Assembly: GCA_030247915.1 (NCBI GenBank) | Contig: JAPDRQ010000011.1 | Coordinates: 124,001-188,000, forward strand | DNA: 64,000 nt | Direction of reading: 5' to 3' | From: Neophaeococcomyces mojaviensis | Lineage: Eukaryota > Ascomycota > Eurotiomycetes > Chaetothyriales | Shown here: positions 20,886 through 32,231 of the stretch, piece after piece | How the letters are laid out: each line of letters starts with the position of its first letter | Numbering within the stretch: the first letter of the stretch is position 1 | Position numbers and translations under genes: made by a program | The notes under the pieces: model-generated | Database searches by the model: none | Told to the model about the DNA's origin: nothing | Seen by the model: the letters and a program-made list of their open reading frames with translations, nothing else

Positions 20886-22025
20886 TTAGTCCCACCAAAG
20901 GTCGTCCAAGATCTGTTGGATAGTCGCTCTTCTCCTCATATCGATGTTCGTCATCCTCATGATAAATCTCTTTGCTTCAAAGTCGAGATTGGGTAGAACA
21001 TTGTATTGCCCCTGGAGGATGCATGCGTATTTGTCGTGATTTGCATCATTTATCAAGTCCCTCAGGCTCCAAGAACACATGATCTCATCTCGTGCAAGCC
21101 TCCAAAGTGGAAGTGGCGCAAACATGGCCAACGACTTGCGCAACATGATATTGTCGATGTCGACTCCCAGCGCTTTAAGCCTCTCGGCGTCGTCTAGGTG
21201 TATGGGTTCAGTACCTGTGATGGTGAAGAGACACTAGAGATCTGATTTAGCCTGAGTCCTTGTTCGTGAAACAAGCTCGCTCACTCACCAGCAATCCAAA
21301 AGAAAAAATTTCGGAGGGGAGACCGATGCCTTCGCCTACTTGTCCTTCAGGACTCCGCCACATGTCGTGTCCCGCTCTGCCATCAATAAGTTCTTCCGCC
21401 GATGATAGGTGGCGAGCCCAGTCCAGGTCGGCCAAAACTACTCGTCCTATGCTGTAGCGGCCATTTTCGTCCCGATCCCAATCAAGCATGACACTCTGGG
21501 GCTTCACGTCTAAAGAAGGGTTTGGGTCAGTGCAGGCTCACAGGGGAAGTGAGGAGGTTATTGGTCACACGCACCCAGGTGAATCCAGTTCTTGTCATGA
21601 AGCTCCTTCAGTGCCAGTGCAACTTGTCGCAGAATGGCTTTTCTCACGCCCAGTGGAAGATCCGGGTTCGTGTTAAGGAAAGAGCGTAGATCGGTCTTGA
21701 AATATTCGTAGAGGAGAACACGTTGCTTTTCGTTCTGGTCGATATGCACCCGAAGGTATCGGCTGTTTCCAAAGTCCTGTTTGAGCTTCCGAGAGAGGTT
21801 GAAGGCGCTTGCATTGACAGGCTTCCAGACGTAGGGTCGATGATCGCAACTAAAAGGACGTGAGCAGTGGTCAGTTCTCAAAGTGGCCAGCCGGCGTTTC
21901 GTGATTTAGGATGTGACTTACCGAGCGAGATGCATGTCGTGGCTTGGACTGCTAGGATGAGTGTAGAGTAAGCCCTCGCGCACATACGTACGGCCTGAAT
22001 GACCACGCAGCAGCGTCGACGACAT
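20886..22025 (-). CDS. Protein-kinase-like protein, 4 exons
   Basis: Exons 22025-21922, 21849-21575, 21509-21289 and 21233-20886 join in frame to 315 residues. The shortest N terminus (MSSTLLRGHSGRTYV) is used; an in-frame longer start is possible. Kinase signals are the candidate ATP-site Lys44 in RPYVWKPV, a catalytic loop HLDVKPQSVML with Asp127 (HLD for HRD), and DLD at 154-156 in the place of DFG. MWRSPEGQ stands for the APE region, and the C-lobe ends NIDMRRRATIQQILDD. The Lys, catalytic Asp and metal Asp are all kept, so it may be active despite the altered motifs. I know this family from fungi as small uncharacterised kinase-like proteins; the substrate is unknown. Confidence 0.75.
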
Positions 22026-22541
22026 TCTCACCCATGGCGACTTCCAGGGGCGACTTAGCATGCGACTCATTGGTATCGACTTCCAGGAAAGACTTGGCAT
22101 CGTATCGGAGACGATGGGATTGCTGACAATTCTGATACAGCCAGGTGGCAAGTGTGTGATTGACAAGACACGGAGCTTGGTCCCAGATGGTGCGTCTGTA
22201 CGATGCATTACGATCACTCGTGGGGGTATGAGTGTGTCGAGTGAACGTGTCGAGTGAGCGTATCAAGTGAACGCATAGGTTGACCTGTCCAGTATCCTTC
22301 TCGTCAAGCATCCCCCACATACCTTGTCACAACCGTCGTGCAACATGGCCTTTTGACCTGCTTTCCTGAGTCTCATGTGTTAATTCGGTGAAGCATTTGT
22401 TCTCACTTGTTCTCACTTGTCACGGACAAAGATTTGGAAAGGCTTGTATTGGTACCACTCTCGTCCTCCGCCTGCTCCACCAGCTCTGCCAGCTTGGTGT
22501 CCGCCGCCTTACTACACATTCGAGGCTGGGTGGATGGGCGG
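22026..22541. other. Intergenic or 5' region of the kinase-like gene
   Basis: About 515 bp. In two minus-strand frames the sequence stays open upstream of the chosen kinase start, so an earlier start codon or exon may lie here. No separate gene is supported. Confidence 0.35.
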
Positions 22542-23399
22542 CTACTCCAGGATGACTTGCCCTTTCTCCTGCTCCATCACCTCCTCCAGCGTTTTCGCCT
22601 TGACTTCCATCACCTTCACCACGGTGTACTTGTGCTTACTCATCACCTTCTTCATCCGCCGGTTTCTCCTCTTCTTCTTCTCCGTCACCATCATGGGGCC
22701 ACTGTCCAGACTCATCACTCTTACTCTACACTCGTATAATCTATCATCGATATAACTCGGCTCGCCGCTTCTCTTGCCGTTCTGAAATTCTCCTCTTACA
22801 TGCTTGACATCTGCTGAGCCGGTCGACTGAGTAGCAGCTAATTGTTGGGGGAGGGCCGCGGCTTTGAGGGTGTACTCTCGTGATCCGAGGATGGTGGCGC
22901 GGTTGAAACGGAGGATGTCACCGGGAGACACGCCGTGCAGGTGGAAGGGGAGGCGGAGGGTGTCGCCTGTCGTCAAGAGGTAAGGGAAGGAATGAATGTG
23001 GGCGGAGATGTAGTGAGGTGTCTGGGCTGCCAGGACGGGCAGGAGTTGTTGGAGGGACTTGGACAGGACGAGAGGTCGCTCTGAAACAGCGGGCTCTGCT
23101 GGAGATAACGTGGGGGGTGTGGATTGCGCAGGGGTCTCGAGGAATGAGGGCGCTATATCTGCATTGAAAGGCGTCGACAGAACCGTGGATTCCAGCTGGT
23201 TGTCCTGGCGTGCAGTGGTGTGTAAGGGTCGTGAGCGGAAGGGGAGCTGAATTGATCGTGCTCCTAATCCTGAAGCTCGTGGTGTTATCTGTATTCTCAA
23301 CTTCGAGCTGGTCTGCCGCGGCGGCGCACTAGATATCGATCTGCTAGACGTTGCGATGAACCTTGATGGACTGCATCTCGCTATCGTTCTCGACGGCAT
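22542..23399 (-). CDS. MRPL49: Mitochondrial large ribosomal subunit protein bL21m
   Basis: Intronless, 285 residues from ATG 23399; an in-frame ATG at 23444 would add 15. Residues 1-80 are Arg/Ser-rich with few acidic residues, as in a mitochondrial presequence. The L21 domain begins near residue 115 with HYISAHIHSFPYLLTTGDTLRLPFHLHG and SPGDILRFNRATILGSREYTL. It ends in a Lys/Arg-rich block (KKKRRNRRMKK) and the KHKYTVVKV strand typical of fungal bL21m. It is a structural component of the mitoribosome. It is divergent from NSA2, with 363 bp between the starts. Confidence 0.88.
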   Translation of the reverse strand: MPSRTIARCSPSRFIATSSRSISSAPPRQTSSKLRIQITPRASGLGARSIQLPFRSRPLHTTARQDNQLESTVLSTPFNADIAPSFLETPAQSTPPTLSPAEPAVSERPLVLSKSLQQLLPVLAAQTPHYISAHIHSFPYLLTTGDTLRLPFHLHGVSPGDILRFNRATILGSREYTLKAAALPQQLAATQSTGSADVKHVRGEFQNGKRSGEPSYIDDRLYECRVRVMSLDSGPMMVTEKKKRRNRRMKKVMSKHKYTVVKVMEVKAKTLEEVMEQEKGQVILE

Positions 23400-23762
23400 C
23401 GTATCGAAGATGCATTTTACCATGCGACCGCAGACACGGCACATGGTGACGGATGCTGGAGTCCACTTTCCAGCAAGTAGAAGTTCAAGAGATGGCGCAA
23501 TCGGTTGTCGTACGGCACCAAGCTGTTGGAGGTCGTTGTGACTTGTTGCCTCTCCCCTGCTGTCGATGCCAGACCATCGGGGAGGTCTTCGCGACTTTGT
23601 TTTCGGAGCAGATCACTATCACCACGTGACACTGCGATAAGCAGGATCCACCCTAGGATTCTGGGATTTTTCTCCGCCGCTGTCTCGACCTTTCGAACAG
23701 TCACCACTGTCGACCACATCCCTACTCTCCTCCCCGATAGCCTCAACACCCCTCAAGACACA
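23400..23762. promoter_or_regulatory. Bidirectional promoter region, MRPL49 / NSA2
   Basis: Only 363 bp separate the divergent start codons of two ribosome-related genes, one mitochondrial and one for 60S assembly. In-frame sequence lies upstream of both ATGs, but family lengths favour the inner starts. Confidence 0.5.
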
Positions 23763-24548
23763 ATGCCTCAGAACGAATACATTGAGCGCTTCCAAAAGCA
23801 ATATGGCAAGCGCCTTGATCACGATGAAAGAGTGCGCAAACGAGAAGCGCGGGAGGGCCATGCCATGTCCCAGAAAGCCCAACAGTTGACCGGCCTACGG
23901 GCCAAGTTACACCAAAAGAAGCGCCATGCGGAGAAGATTCAAATGAAAAAGCAGATCCGAGCTCAAGAAGAACGAGACGTCAAATCCGCCGGACCGTCGG
24001 AGCCCTCGTCCACGCCATTGCCCAACTACCTCCTCGACCGCTCACAAGCCAACAATGCCAAGGCCCTGTCCAGCGCCATCAAGAACAAGCGCGCCGAGAA
24101 GGCTGCCAAGTTCTCGGTGCCGTTACCCAAGGTGAAGGGGATTAGTGAAGAGGAGATGTTCAAGGTGGTGAAGACGGGCAAGAAAACGGCGAAGAAGGGC
24201 TGGAAGCGGATGATCACGAAACCGACGTTTGTGGGTCCGGATTTTACGAGAAGGCCGGTGAAGTACGAGCGCTTTATCCGCCCCATGGGCTTGAGGTATA
24301 AGAAAGCGAACGTGACCCATCCCGAGCTGGGCGTGACGGTACAATTGCCGATTTTGGGCGTCAAGAAGAACCCGCAGAACCCGTTGTACACCCAGTTAGG
24401 AGTATTGACCAAGGGAACCATCATCGAAGTGAACGTCTCAGAAATGGGTTTAGTGACGGCGGGAGGGAAAGTGGTCTGGGGAAAATGGGCCCAAGTGACG
24501 AATAATCCGGAGAATGATGGATGTCTAAATGCTGTTCTACTGGTGTAA
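23763..24548 (+). CDS. NSA2: Ribosome biogenesis protein Nsa2
   Basis: 261 residues from ATG 23763, the same length as the yeast protein. Nsa2 is a nucleolar and nuclear factor of pre-60S particles, needed for 27S rRNA processing. The frame starts MPQNEYIERFQKQYGKRLD. The N-terminal half is Lys/Arg-rich and helical. The C-terminal eS8-like beta domain contains FIRPMGLRYKKANVTHPEL, LPILGVKKNPQNPLYTQLG and GGKVVWGKWAQVTNNPENDG. The frame is open for 86 codons further upstream, but the conserved start fixes the ATG. No intron is needed. Confidence 0.95.
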   Translation: MPQNEYIERFQKQYGKRLDHDERVRKREAREGHAMSQKAQQLTGLRAKLHQKKRHAEKIQMKKQIRAQEERDVKSAGPSEPSSTPLPNYLLDRSQANNAKALSSAIKNKRAEKAAKFSVPLPKVKGISEEEMFKVVKTGKKTAKKGWKRMITKPTFVGPDFTRRPVKYERFIRPMGLRYKKANVTHPELGVTVQLPILGVKKNPQNPLYTQLGVLTKGTIIEVNVSEMGLVTAGGKVVWGKWAQVTNNPENDGCLNAVLLV

Positions 24549-25331
24549 AAGCAAGGGAACAGGACTCATCCTTGTCCAGGAACATGATACCCATGATATA
24601 TCAACATTGCAGCATTTGTGGCGTTCCGTCGGTACGACGTAAAGGAAATGCTTGGAAAAGGGAGTGGCGTTGTGAGCGATAGCTTCCGGACTATCGTGCT
24701 CTGCAAAAATGAGAAGGATTTGGCACAAGCAAGAAACACTTCCACTATCATTTCCTACATATTACACACTGACCGTCGAAAAGCGGCCACATCATAACTG
24801 ACTGCCTTCCATGCTTGGCCCCACTCTCTGAATGAGATGCTCTCGGGAAACACAACGCTAGCCTGATACATCCAAACTCGGTTAACAACTTTCACCAAGC
24901 TTCAATACCATGTCGTCCACCTTCACTACACCGACCTATACCTGCGTGTCCGCTCTCACTCATTCACGGACTCGATATGATCGCTTGCTCGCTCCTTTCT
25001 CTCAATTGGACAGATGTGCCACACTCAGGCCACACGCGTCACCGTCACTTCTACCACTACCTGACGCTGCAGTTGCCTCAGAGGATGGCAGGATGGTGTA
25101 ACTTAATCAAACATTGCTTCGAAGAGGGGTGAAGGTGAGGCCATAGATGACTGACTTGCCAAGGTCAACGCCGACATGATTTGACATGTTGTGCAGAGTC
25201 GTGTCTGTAGCCAGGTTTACAATCTGCTTCTTGCCTGCATCTTGCAGAAGAGCGATTCGGCTTGTCCACAACGATGAACCTTGTCTCAGCATTTGAGTTG
25301 CATCTCTCACACCTATGATTCCGTCGTACGA
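24549..25331. other. Intergenic region
   Basis: About 780 bp between the convergent ends of NSA2 and the GH31 gene. Short frames only; no repeat or RNA gene seen. Confidence 0.4.
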
Positions 25332-27497
25332 TCAGCCCTCAATCCTGACAAAAACAGGCATATCCTTGATCGACACATCAATGTCAACCCATTCACCTCC
25401 GTGCTGCTCAGCCTCCATTTCATCACTGTCCTCTTTAATTCTCAACTGCGCCCACTTCATACCCTCCACCCTCGGTAAATAGACCCTCCTCTTATTCATG
25501 CCTGCTTCCATCACAGGCGCAACCAGATACTTGCCTCCGAACATATACTGCCCCTCCATGCCCTCTCCCCAGCAAATCTCATCCCCAGGGAACTCGAACC
25601 ACATCATCCTCATCAACGGCGTACCACTCTTGCTCGCTTCCGTCATTAATTCCGCTACATACGGCTTCAACCGTTCGCGCAGCTTCAAATATCTCTTGAG
25701 GATGGAGTAGTTATCCTCACCGTACGACCAGGGCTCATTGTCCGCACCACTCCGACAATCACTTCCGCCGCCCTCGCCAAGTTTCGCCTGCATCGGCTCC
25801 CGACTCCCATGCAACCTCATAACCGGACAGAAACATCCCCACTGAAACCAGCGCACCAACAACTCCTGAAAGCCGGGGTCATCAGTCCGTCCACCATGGA
25901 AACCACCAATATCCGTCGTCCACCAGGGAATCCCCGACAACCCCATCTGCAGTCCCGCAGCCAGTTGATTGCGAAACGAACCCCACGACGACGCAATATC
26001 GCCGCTCCACACCAAGGTCCCGAACTTCTGGCTACCCGCCCATGCACACCGGATCAGATTAACAATATCGCCGGACTGTTGACCGGTAGATACCTGACCG
26101 TCCCAGAAAGCTTGAGCGTAGCGGACAGGGTAGACGTTGCCGATGGAAAGATCTGTCCCCTCTGCATAGCGGTAATTAGCGAAGTCGTATCTCGAGTATT
26201 CGGGTTCTGCCTCGTCGAGCCAGAACGTGCGCACACCGAGATCCCAGTAATTCTTCTTCACAACCTCCCAGACGAACCCGCGTGCTTTGGGATTAGTAAA
26301 GTCAGCGTGCACCGTGTTCCCCATGAAATCCATTGCGACTCTCAGCCCACGGTCAACGCGGATCAACATGCCCCCCTCCAACATCGTCGCATGGTTCTCA
26401 GACCGTGTGTCCACTGTCGGCCAGATCGAGACGAGGAGCTTGATGCCCATAGCCGTCAGCTCGGCGATCATGGCTTTCGGGTCAGGAAAGAAATTCGTAT
26501 CGAATTTCCAGTCGCCTTGCGTGGGCCAGTGGAAGAAGTCGACGACCAGCACGGACAGGGCCAGGCCGCGGTCTCGGAAGCCGCGCGCGATCGCGAGCGT
26601 CTCGTCTTGTGTGCGGTACCGCAGTTTCGATTGCCAGAACCCCAGGGCCCACGAGGGGAACGACGGCGCGTGGCCTGTCACGTCAGCGTATAAGTGCATA
26701 ATCTGCTTCCAGACGTTCTCTTGCTTTGCTTTGCCGTCTTGTTGGTCTGTGGTTGTTGGTGGAGGGCAGACGATCCAGATGTCGAGGACTTGCGTGGCAT
26801 GAGCTTCGAAGGTCGTGCCGTTGCGGCCGAAGACAGCCCGGCCAATGGACGGGTTGTTCCAGAGGATGCCGTAGCCCAGACTCGATACGAAGAACGGGAC
26901 GCTGGCTTGGCTATTGCGTTGTGCTAGTTCGAGGTCGCAGCCTTTGAGGTCGAGGTTGGGCTGCTGGTATTGACCGCCGCCGAAGATTTTCTCGTGCGCG
27001 TCGAGGGATTCGAGTCGGTATGTGAGATGGTAATGGTCGCTTGCGGTCCGGGGCTGGAATTCTCGGGCTGGGATTTCAAGAGCTGATGTCGTTGGCGAAT
27101 ATGGATCTATCCGCGTCCGTGTCTTCTCTATGAGGATGGGGTTATTGGTAGCGACGTTGTGAAGGGTCAGTTGGCCTAGAGCTGTGATGGTTGCCTTTAC
27201 GTTGCCGTGCGCCAAAGTTGCGGGCTTGCAGAACGAGGGAGGCTCGGTAGTGTAGGTGCCTGGCGCTGGCAGCGGAGGTTGTTCTGAGAGGGGCGGACAG
27301 TGTATTGTTGGGTTAGAGGACGGAATTGGTTCTGTTAGAGCGGAAGGCTGGGAGGGGAATATCGGGCAGCCTGTGCTATCTGAGGAGAGTGGTGTGCTGG
27401 TAGCTCTTATTCGAAGAGCATGTGGGCCCCATGACTGAATAGTCAAGGTGTGGTGGTCTTGAGTAAAGGTTAGGGAGTCAGATGTTGAGGTTAGCAT
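25332..27497 (-). CDS. GH31 alpha-xylosidase / alpha-glucosidase-like glycosidase
   Basis: Intronless, 721 residues, without a signal peptide, so probably cytosolic. The catalytic TIM barrel has Asp428 as nucleophile in WLDEAEPE and Asp500 as acid/base in WSGDI. The family landmarks SIWPTVD and GIPWWTTDIGGFHGG are also present. The N-terminal beta domain contains FGGGQYQQPNLDLKG. The WLDEAEPE form and the size fit intracellular GH31 enzymes of the YicI/XylS type, which release alpha-linked xylose or glucose. Which sugar it prefers cannot be read from the sequence. It lies upstream in coordinate order of two sugar transporter genes on the same strand, so the three may act in one uptake and hydrolysis route. 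Confidence 0.88.
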   Translation of the reverse strand: MLTSTSDSLTFTQDHHTLTIQSWGPHALRIRATSTPLSSDSTGCPIFPSQPSALTEPIPSSNPTIHCPPLSEQPPLPAPGTYTTEPPSFCKPATLAHGNVKATITALGQLTLHNVATNNPILIEKTRTRIDPYSPTTSALEIPAREFQPRTASDHYHLTYRLESLDAHEKIFGGGQYQQPNLDLKGCDLELAQRNSQASVPFFVSSLGYGILWNNPSIGRAVFGRNGTTFEAHATQVLDIWIVCPPPTTTDQQDGKAKQENVWKQIMHLYADVTGHAPSFPSWALGFWQSKLRYRTQDETLAIARGFRDRGLALSVLVVDFFHWPTQGDWKFDTNFFPDPKAMIAELTAMGIKLLVSIWPTVDTRSENHATMLEGGMLIRVDRGLRVAMDFMGNTVHADFTNPKARGFVWEVVKKNYWDLGVRTFWLDEAEPEYSRYDFANYRYAEGTDLSIGNVYPVRYAQAFWDGQVSTGQQSGDIVNLIRCAWAGSQKFGTLVWSGDIASSWGSFRNQLAAGLQMGLSGIPWWTTDIGGFHGGRTDDPGFQELLVRWFQWGCFCPVMRLHGSREPMQAKLGEGGGSDCRSGADNEPWSYGEDNYSILKRYLKLRERLKPYVAELMTEASKSGTPLMRMMWFEFPGDEICWGEGMEGQYMFGGKYLVAPVMEAGMNKRRVYLPRVEGMKWAQLRIKEDSDEMEAEQHGGEWVDIDVSIKDMPVFVRIEG

Positions 27498-29437
27498 CGT
27501 GATAGATTCGGGACTGTTGCCACCCTGGTGGCTCAGTCGTAGTAGTTAACGAAGACGCCTCGGTAAGCCTTCAGTGGCAGGCTTGAGAGGATGTCTATGC
27601 AAGTTCAATGAGTTACCGTTTGGTTGGACGGACGCTTGGTGAGCAATTAGCAATAACGAATCGAAAGCAGGTAGCTTTCTGAGGAGGGCCAAGGAGGAAC
27701 GTGTTGCGCGAGTACCCTCAACCCTAACGGTACAGCTTTCACTTCACGATAACTCAGAAGTTGTGGCAATAATGCAAACGATCACCTTAGACAGTCGTAC
27801 TGGTCCGGCCAGATTCGCCTGATAGCCTGAACCTACTTATGACCATCCCTCCATCCAAAACATCAGATAATAGCGGAATATTGTGCTTGAGAGTCTGTCG
27901 GCAATATCTAGACCGAGCTGTCTCGGTGGACAGACACTTCACGTTGTAGTTGGTGACCACCAAGGCCGAAGGGGGTGAGCACGAACCAGTTATCCTCTCC
28001 GAAGATCTTTCAGGTTGCGGAAAGCCGGAGTAGGATGTTAGGCTTGAATCAGGGCAAGCAATGAGATACGAAAGCTCGTCGAACGAAGGAAGCGAAGCTA
28101 GCGGATTGTGCCTAAATTGTGAAGCTAAAGCCCTTTGGGAGCGGAGGGTTTAACAAGTATAAAGATCTCCAACTTGAAGCGCAATATCCGGGGGTGAAGT
28201 CCGGGGTCATGTTGGGGAAGTGTTCTATGCTCTGAGCAAGTCTCCGGGAAGGCTTGGAAATTAATTCTATCGTAGTCACAGCTAAATGCGTTCGGCGACT
28301 TGTTAGCGGTAAGACTCCACCAAAAAGGCGTCGGCCCATTTCATCACCTCACATAGCCTTGTGCGCAATATCGATGAACCAAATGGCCTATCCCTCGCTC
28401 TCTCCAACAGGCTCGGTTTATGATGAAGGTGATTAAGTTTGGATTGGAAGAGTTGAACCGGAGAAAGCAAAAAAAAATTCTCGAAGTTACTCACCCTCCA
28501 GTTGGAAATTTTAAACCCCGGTTTTTGCCTGTCGCGATCGCCACCATTATAATTCGATCAGGAGCATCCTTGAAAGTCGCAGTATCATCTAGGGTAGAAG
28601 ACAAGTCTTACACCAACGCCATTTTCCTCGCCCAGCTCGAGTGTGTCCAGTTGCGTTTTCCCTTATCAGAGCAGCAGTAGGATCCCAAAGCGTCCAGTAC
28701 TGCGACATAGCTCAAGCAAGAGACGCAAACAAGTGCGCTCTCTTTCCGAACATGGAATGATTGGACAATCCCCTCGTTCTGATCGGCATGCTGTATCTTA
28801 CCAATTAAACAGCAAAAATGAGATAGAGGAATGTGGTCAACCTACGAGCCAACGTAGGGGGTCTACTACTCTTGCGGTAGATCTAAGTAAGAAAATGGTT
28901 GAAGATAGGCTGGTCGTGCGAAAGTCAGTTTATTGGTCAACAGAGGACAGCGAAAACAGTAGTCAGTACATCCACGACATACAAATCAATGAACCCAAGA
29001 TATACGGACTCTCGCTTACGACAAGCCAAGCAATAATTCAGGCATTTTATCATTATGAGCATATGCGAGCCTATGGAATGATCAAAAGCGTGAATAGACG
29101 CTGAGGGGATGCAGTATGCCTGCTTCATGTCTGCTTGAAAGACTTGGTGCAACGAGCCGCACGAAATGTCACAGTGTCTACTCAAACACAAATAGCATCT
29201 CGATAGAACGTAGTAATGAACTCAGCCATCGTCCAATACAAGCGTCACAAAGGTGAGAAAGGATGTACGCACTTTGCAACAAATAAACCCTTTAGGTGTT
29301 TGGCAGTAGCAGCATAGATACAGGTCATGGACAGATCATAAGAAATTGTTCTTCAAGAAAGCCACTTGCACACAATTTATCCAACATGACGTTCCACCTG
29401 GTTCGAAGGGCTTTGAAACAGGGAGGTTGCGATTGCC
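27498..29437. other. Gene-poor interval in the sugar-use group
   Basis: About 1.9 kb upstream of the GH31 gene. A 153-codon plus-strand frame at 28643-29104 has no recognisable feature. I see no Zn2Cys6 regulator of the kind often linked to MAL genes. Confidence 0.4.
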
Positions 29438-31261
29438 TTATTCCTTCGTCGGCGCCTCATGAAACTCATGTGATACCGAGCCTGTAGCAGCGTATGCATC
29501 GACGTGAGTGCTTGCAAACTTCCGAGCTGGAATCTTGTTTGCGAACAAAATGTCCAACTCTTCGTAGGTTCTGCCCATACACTCTGGAAGTCTAAAGAAT
29601 GCCCACGTGAGGATAAGAGCTCCTGTACCTCCCCAGAAGAAACCAGTCTTTCCATTAGCGTTCCAGGCCGTGGGCGCCATGAAATAGCCAAGAGGTTATT
29701 AGTTAAAAGATCCAAAATGATAGAGAAGCGAATGCTTACCTTTGCAGAATTTGCGAGACGATGTTGACAAGCTGGTATGCGTTTCGTGCCAAGACCACAC
29801 TTAAAGGCCGAAGTCGGACCGAGCTAGTCTCCGAAATGATGCAATATGCAATTGGCCCGATGGTAAGCGAGTAGGAGAAAGACCACATGATGCAGAATGC
29901 TGCTTGTGCCCAAAGTCCAGAGGAGTTGTTAACCGCCGCATCAAGGATACCGATCAACATGTTCAAGGTGACAAGCGTGCCCATGCCACCGAGATAGATC
30001 TTGCGTCGCCCAATGTAGGTGATCAGGAACCAGGAGAGACAAGTACCCACAAATGCAATAGCGGTACCTCCAACATTCAACTGATAAGCCTTGTCCGTAT
30101 TCATTCCGGCTGTCGTGAAAAAGTATGTGGGGGAGTAGGCAAATGACGAGCCTGACAGGATTTGGCCCATAAAAGTGAGGCAGACGATTTCGGTTCTTCG
30201 AAGATCAACGCCCTTGAAGCAATCCCAGTACGCAGTACCCGCGTGCAAATCTGACTCTATCTTGGTTGTATGAACCATCATGGCAAGCTGAGCGTTGATT
30301 TGATCGGTAGTCTTGTCACCACCTAGTCTTCGAATGCTATTTCGGGCGTCCTCTAGTCGGTCATTTCGAACAAGATACCAGGGACTCTCGGGAGCGAACC
30401 AGCAGATGAGCATGAGCGGTAGCGGCCAAGCCCATTGAAGAGCGAAAGGAATCCGATAGGCCCATTGGTTTTCGATCTGCAAGCAGCCATAGAGGACGCC
30501 AGCAGCAATGAATTGGCCGATTGCCCAGCACAAGTTTACATACGTGGTTAAATACCCTCGCAAATTAGTGGGACAGACTTCGGAGGCGTAGGCAGGTCCT
30601 GGATTCGTCAGCAGCTGGCATCGGTTGTAATATCAATTCGCGACTCACCAACAGTGGCGAAGACGCCCCAAGCAAGACCGCATAGAACTTGACCTGCAAC
30701 AAGAACACCAGCTGACGGTGCAAAGAACACAACGAAGATGAAGGCATTCATGAAGAATAGGCCATAAATCATAACCCATCTGTATCCAAGCCGTGAAGCG
30801 ACATACCCATTGATGAGGGCCCCTACTTTGATCAGCTTGGAAAGCGTGTAAGATTCCCTTATACATACCGAAGATTGCACCAACGGTCGAAGCCATGTTC
30901 AAGCCTGTCTGCCAAGGAGCTGTGATCGAATAGCCAATGTCACCACCAAAGTCTTGGCCGTATTTCTTCTTGAATTCAGGATAACCCATGAAGTTGCCCT
31001 AGGTAGGTTAGCAAGATATTTGAATTGGTGGACAGGTCGTCTGACCATTAGGATAGTGTCATAGCCTTCCATCACAATTGACATGGAGATCAACATAGAC
31101 CACCCCACAGCTTTGCGGTTGGCCTTGACGGCTTGCCAGAAAGTCTGACTGTGCTCTTCGTCCGAGGCATTCTTTGCATCGAAGATGGCGTTGGCTCCAA
31201 GCCTTTCCTCAACTTCGTGGGCTGCTGCCTTCTCGATTCTGAGTTCGGTTTCGGTTGCCAT
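29438..31261 (-). CDS. MAL-type alpha-glucoside:H+ symporter (MFS), last intron non-canonical
   Basis: Exons 31261-31046, 30998-30869, 30822-30649 and 30598-29740 join in frame and carry transmembrane helices 1 to 11 of a maltose-permease-type MFS protein. Landmarks are SMSIVMEGYDTILMGNFMGYPEF, GYRWVMIYGLFFMNAFIFVVFFAP, PAYASEVCPTNLRGYLTTYVNLCWAIGQ and PESPWYLV. The conserved C terminus (PLGYFMAPTAWNANG, then a GFFWGG helix and MGRTYEELD) lies in frame at 29695-29438. The donor GTAAGC at 29739 is normal and a CTAATA branch-like site is present, but no AG occurs before the conserved block. Without splicing the protein stops at QILQR and loses the last helix. It may be a pseudogene, a recent allele or a rare acceptor. 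Family role: uptake of maltose or other alpha-glucosides at the plasma membrane. Confidence 0.72.
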
Positions 31262-32231
31262 GCTTTTTGACCTCTTGTGCTGCAACACACTGTGGGATGA
31301 GGACGTGAGCATTATGCCGCCGGGGCGGGCATTGTGCTTAAATATGCCATGTGCTTGGGCTAAGCGACCTTTGCTGGAGAATGCCGATCCTCAACCTAGT
31401 GCGGAATATGGAGCGCGGAGATCATCTGGGGAAACAATGGTTAGCTTCGTGTTACCTTCATCCACTACAGCTGTAGCAATGACCTGTGATTAGTTGAGCA
31501 CGTTCGTTGCTCGGGAGAATCCTTGCCGAGCTGTCGCATTGGCGACATCGCGTAAATTCAGGCTGAATAATGCTTGGGAAAATCATCTGATGCGACATGT
31601 CGACTCTCTGGTGTTCTCAACGGTGGCACATGTGCGTCAAGGATTTGTGTAGTGCCTGGTAGAAAGAGTCGCGCCAAGCCCCCTATTGATTGATTCATGC
31701 AGGTTTGAAGAACGAGGAGACGCAGAGTTGGAGGCACTGAACAATGCGACAACCGCAATATTGGTGCCGCTGCTGGACGAAATCGCACATCGACGTTGAT
31801 GTTCTGATCCTCGCCCTTAAGGCAAAATCCCACAGCTGATGTGTGTTCGAACCATCTGCTGCAGCATCGTCAAGCGCGGCCATCATCGTAGGGTATCACC
31901 TGGTGCAGGTGATAATCACATATCAGCAAGACATTTACGAGCTGAGTCCTCCTGAATAAATCATTGCACACTCATCAGAAGAGGTAAATTTATACAATGA
32001 ATCCATTGATCTGAAATGTGGTCAAGTAGAAAATGGCGAGTGCTTGTGCGGGAAGTAATTCATTAGATGTGAAATAGGGCTTGTCTCACAAATCCGTGGA
32101 GCATATTTGGGGCTAGTAAGCTACCCGCAGATCTCCGACATGGACGGAGGACTGTCCATTAAGGTACCTCATCTTTCAGGCCAACGAGCTATGATCAGAA
32201 GATGATAATGATCGTCCGACCAGTAACTCTA
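31262..32231. promoter_or_regulatory. Promoter region of the alpha-glucoside permease, CreA-like sites
   Basis: About 970 bp. Within 170 bp upstream of the permease start are three hexamers fitting the carbon-repressor consensus SYGGRG: CCGGGG (31320-31325), GCGGAG (31415-31420) and CTGGGG (31426-31431). The motif is short, so the match is only suggestive. Confidence 0.3.

Noticed and set aside
25809..26693. 294-codon plus-strand frame
   Set aside because: Antisense shadow of the GH31 gene, in a GC-rich coding stretch.
28643..29104. 153-codon plus-strand frame
   Set aside because: No domain, no signal, no splice pattern and composition like its surroundings; likely a chance open frame.
31846..31856. 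GTTCGAACC as a tRNA T-loop
   Set aside because: No acceptor stem or anticodon arm pairs around it, so it is not a tRNA.
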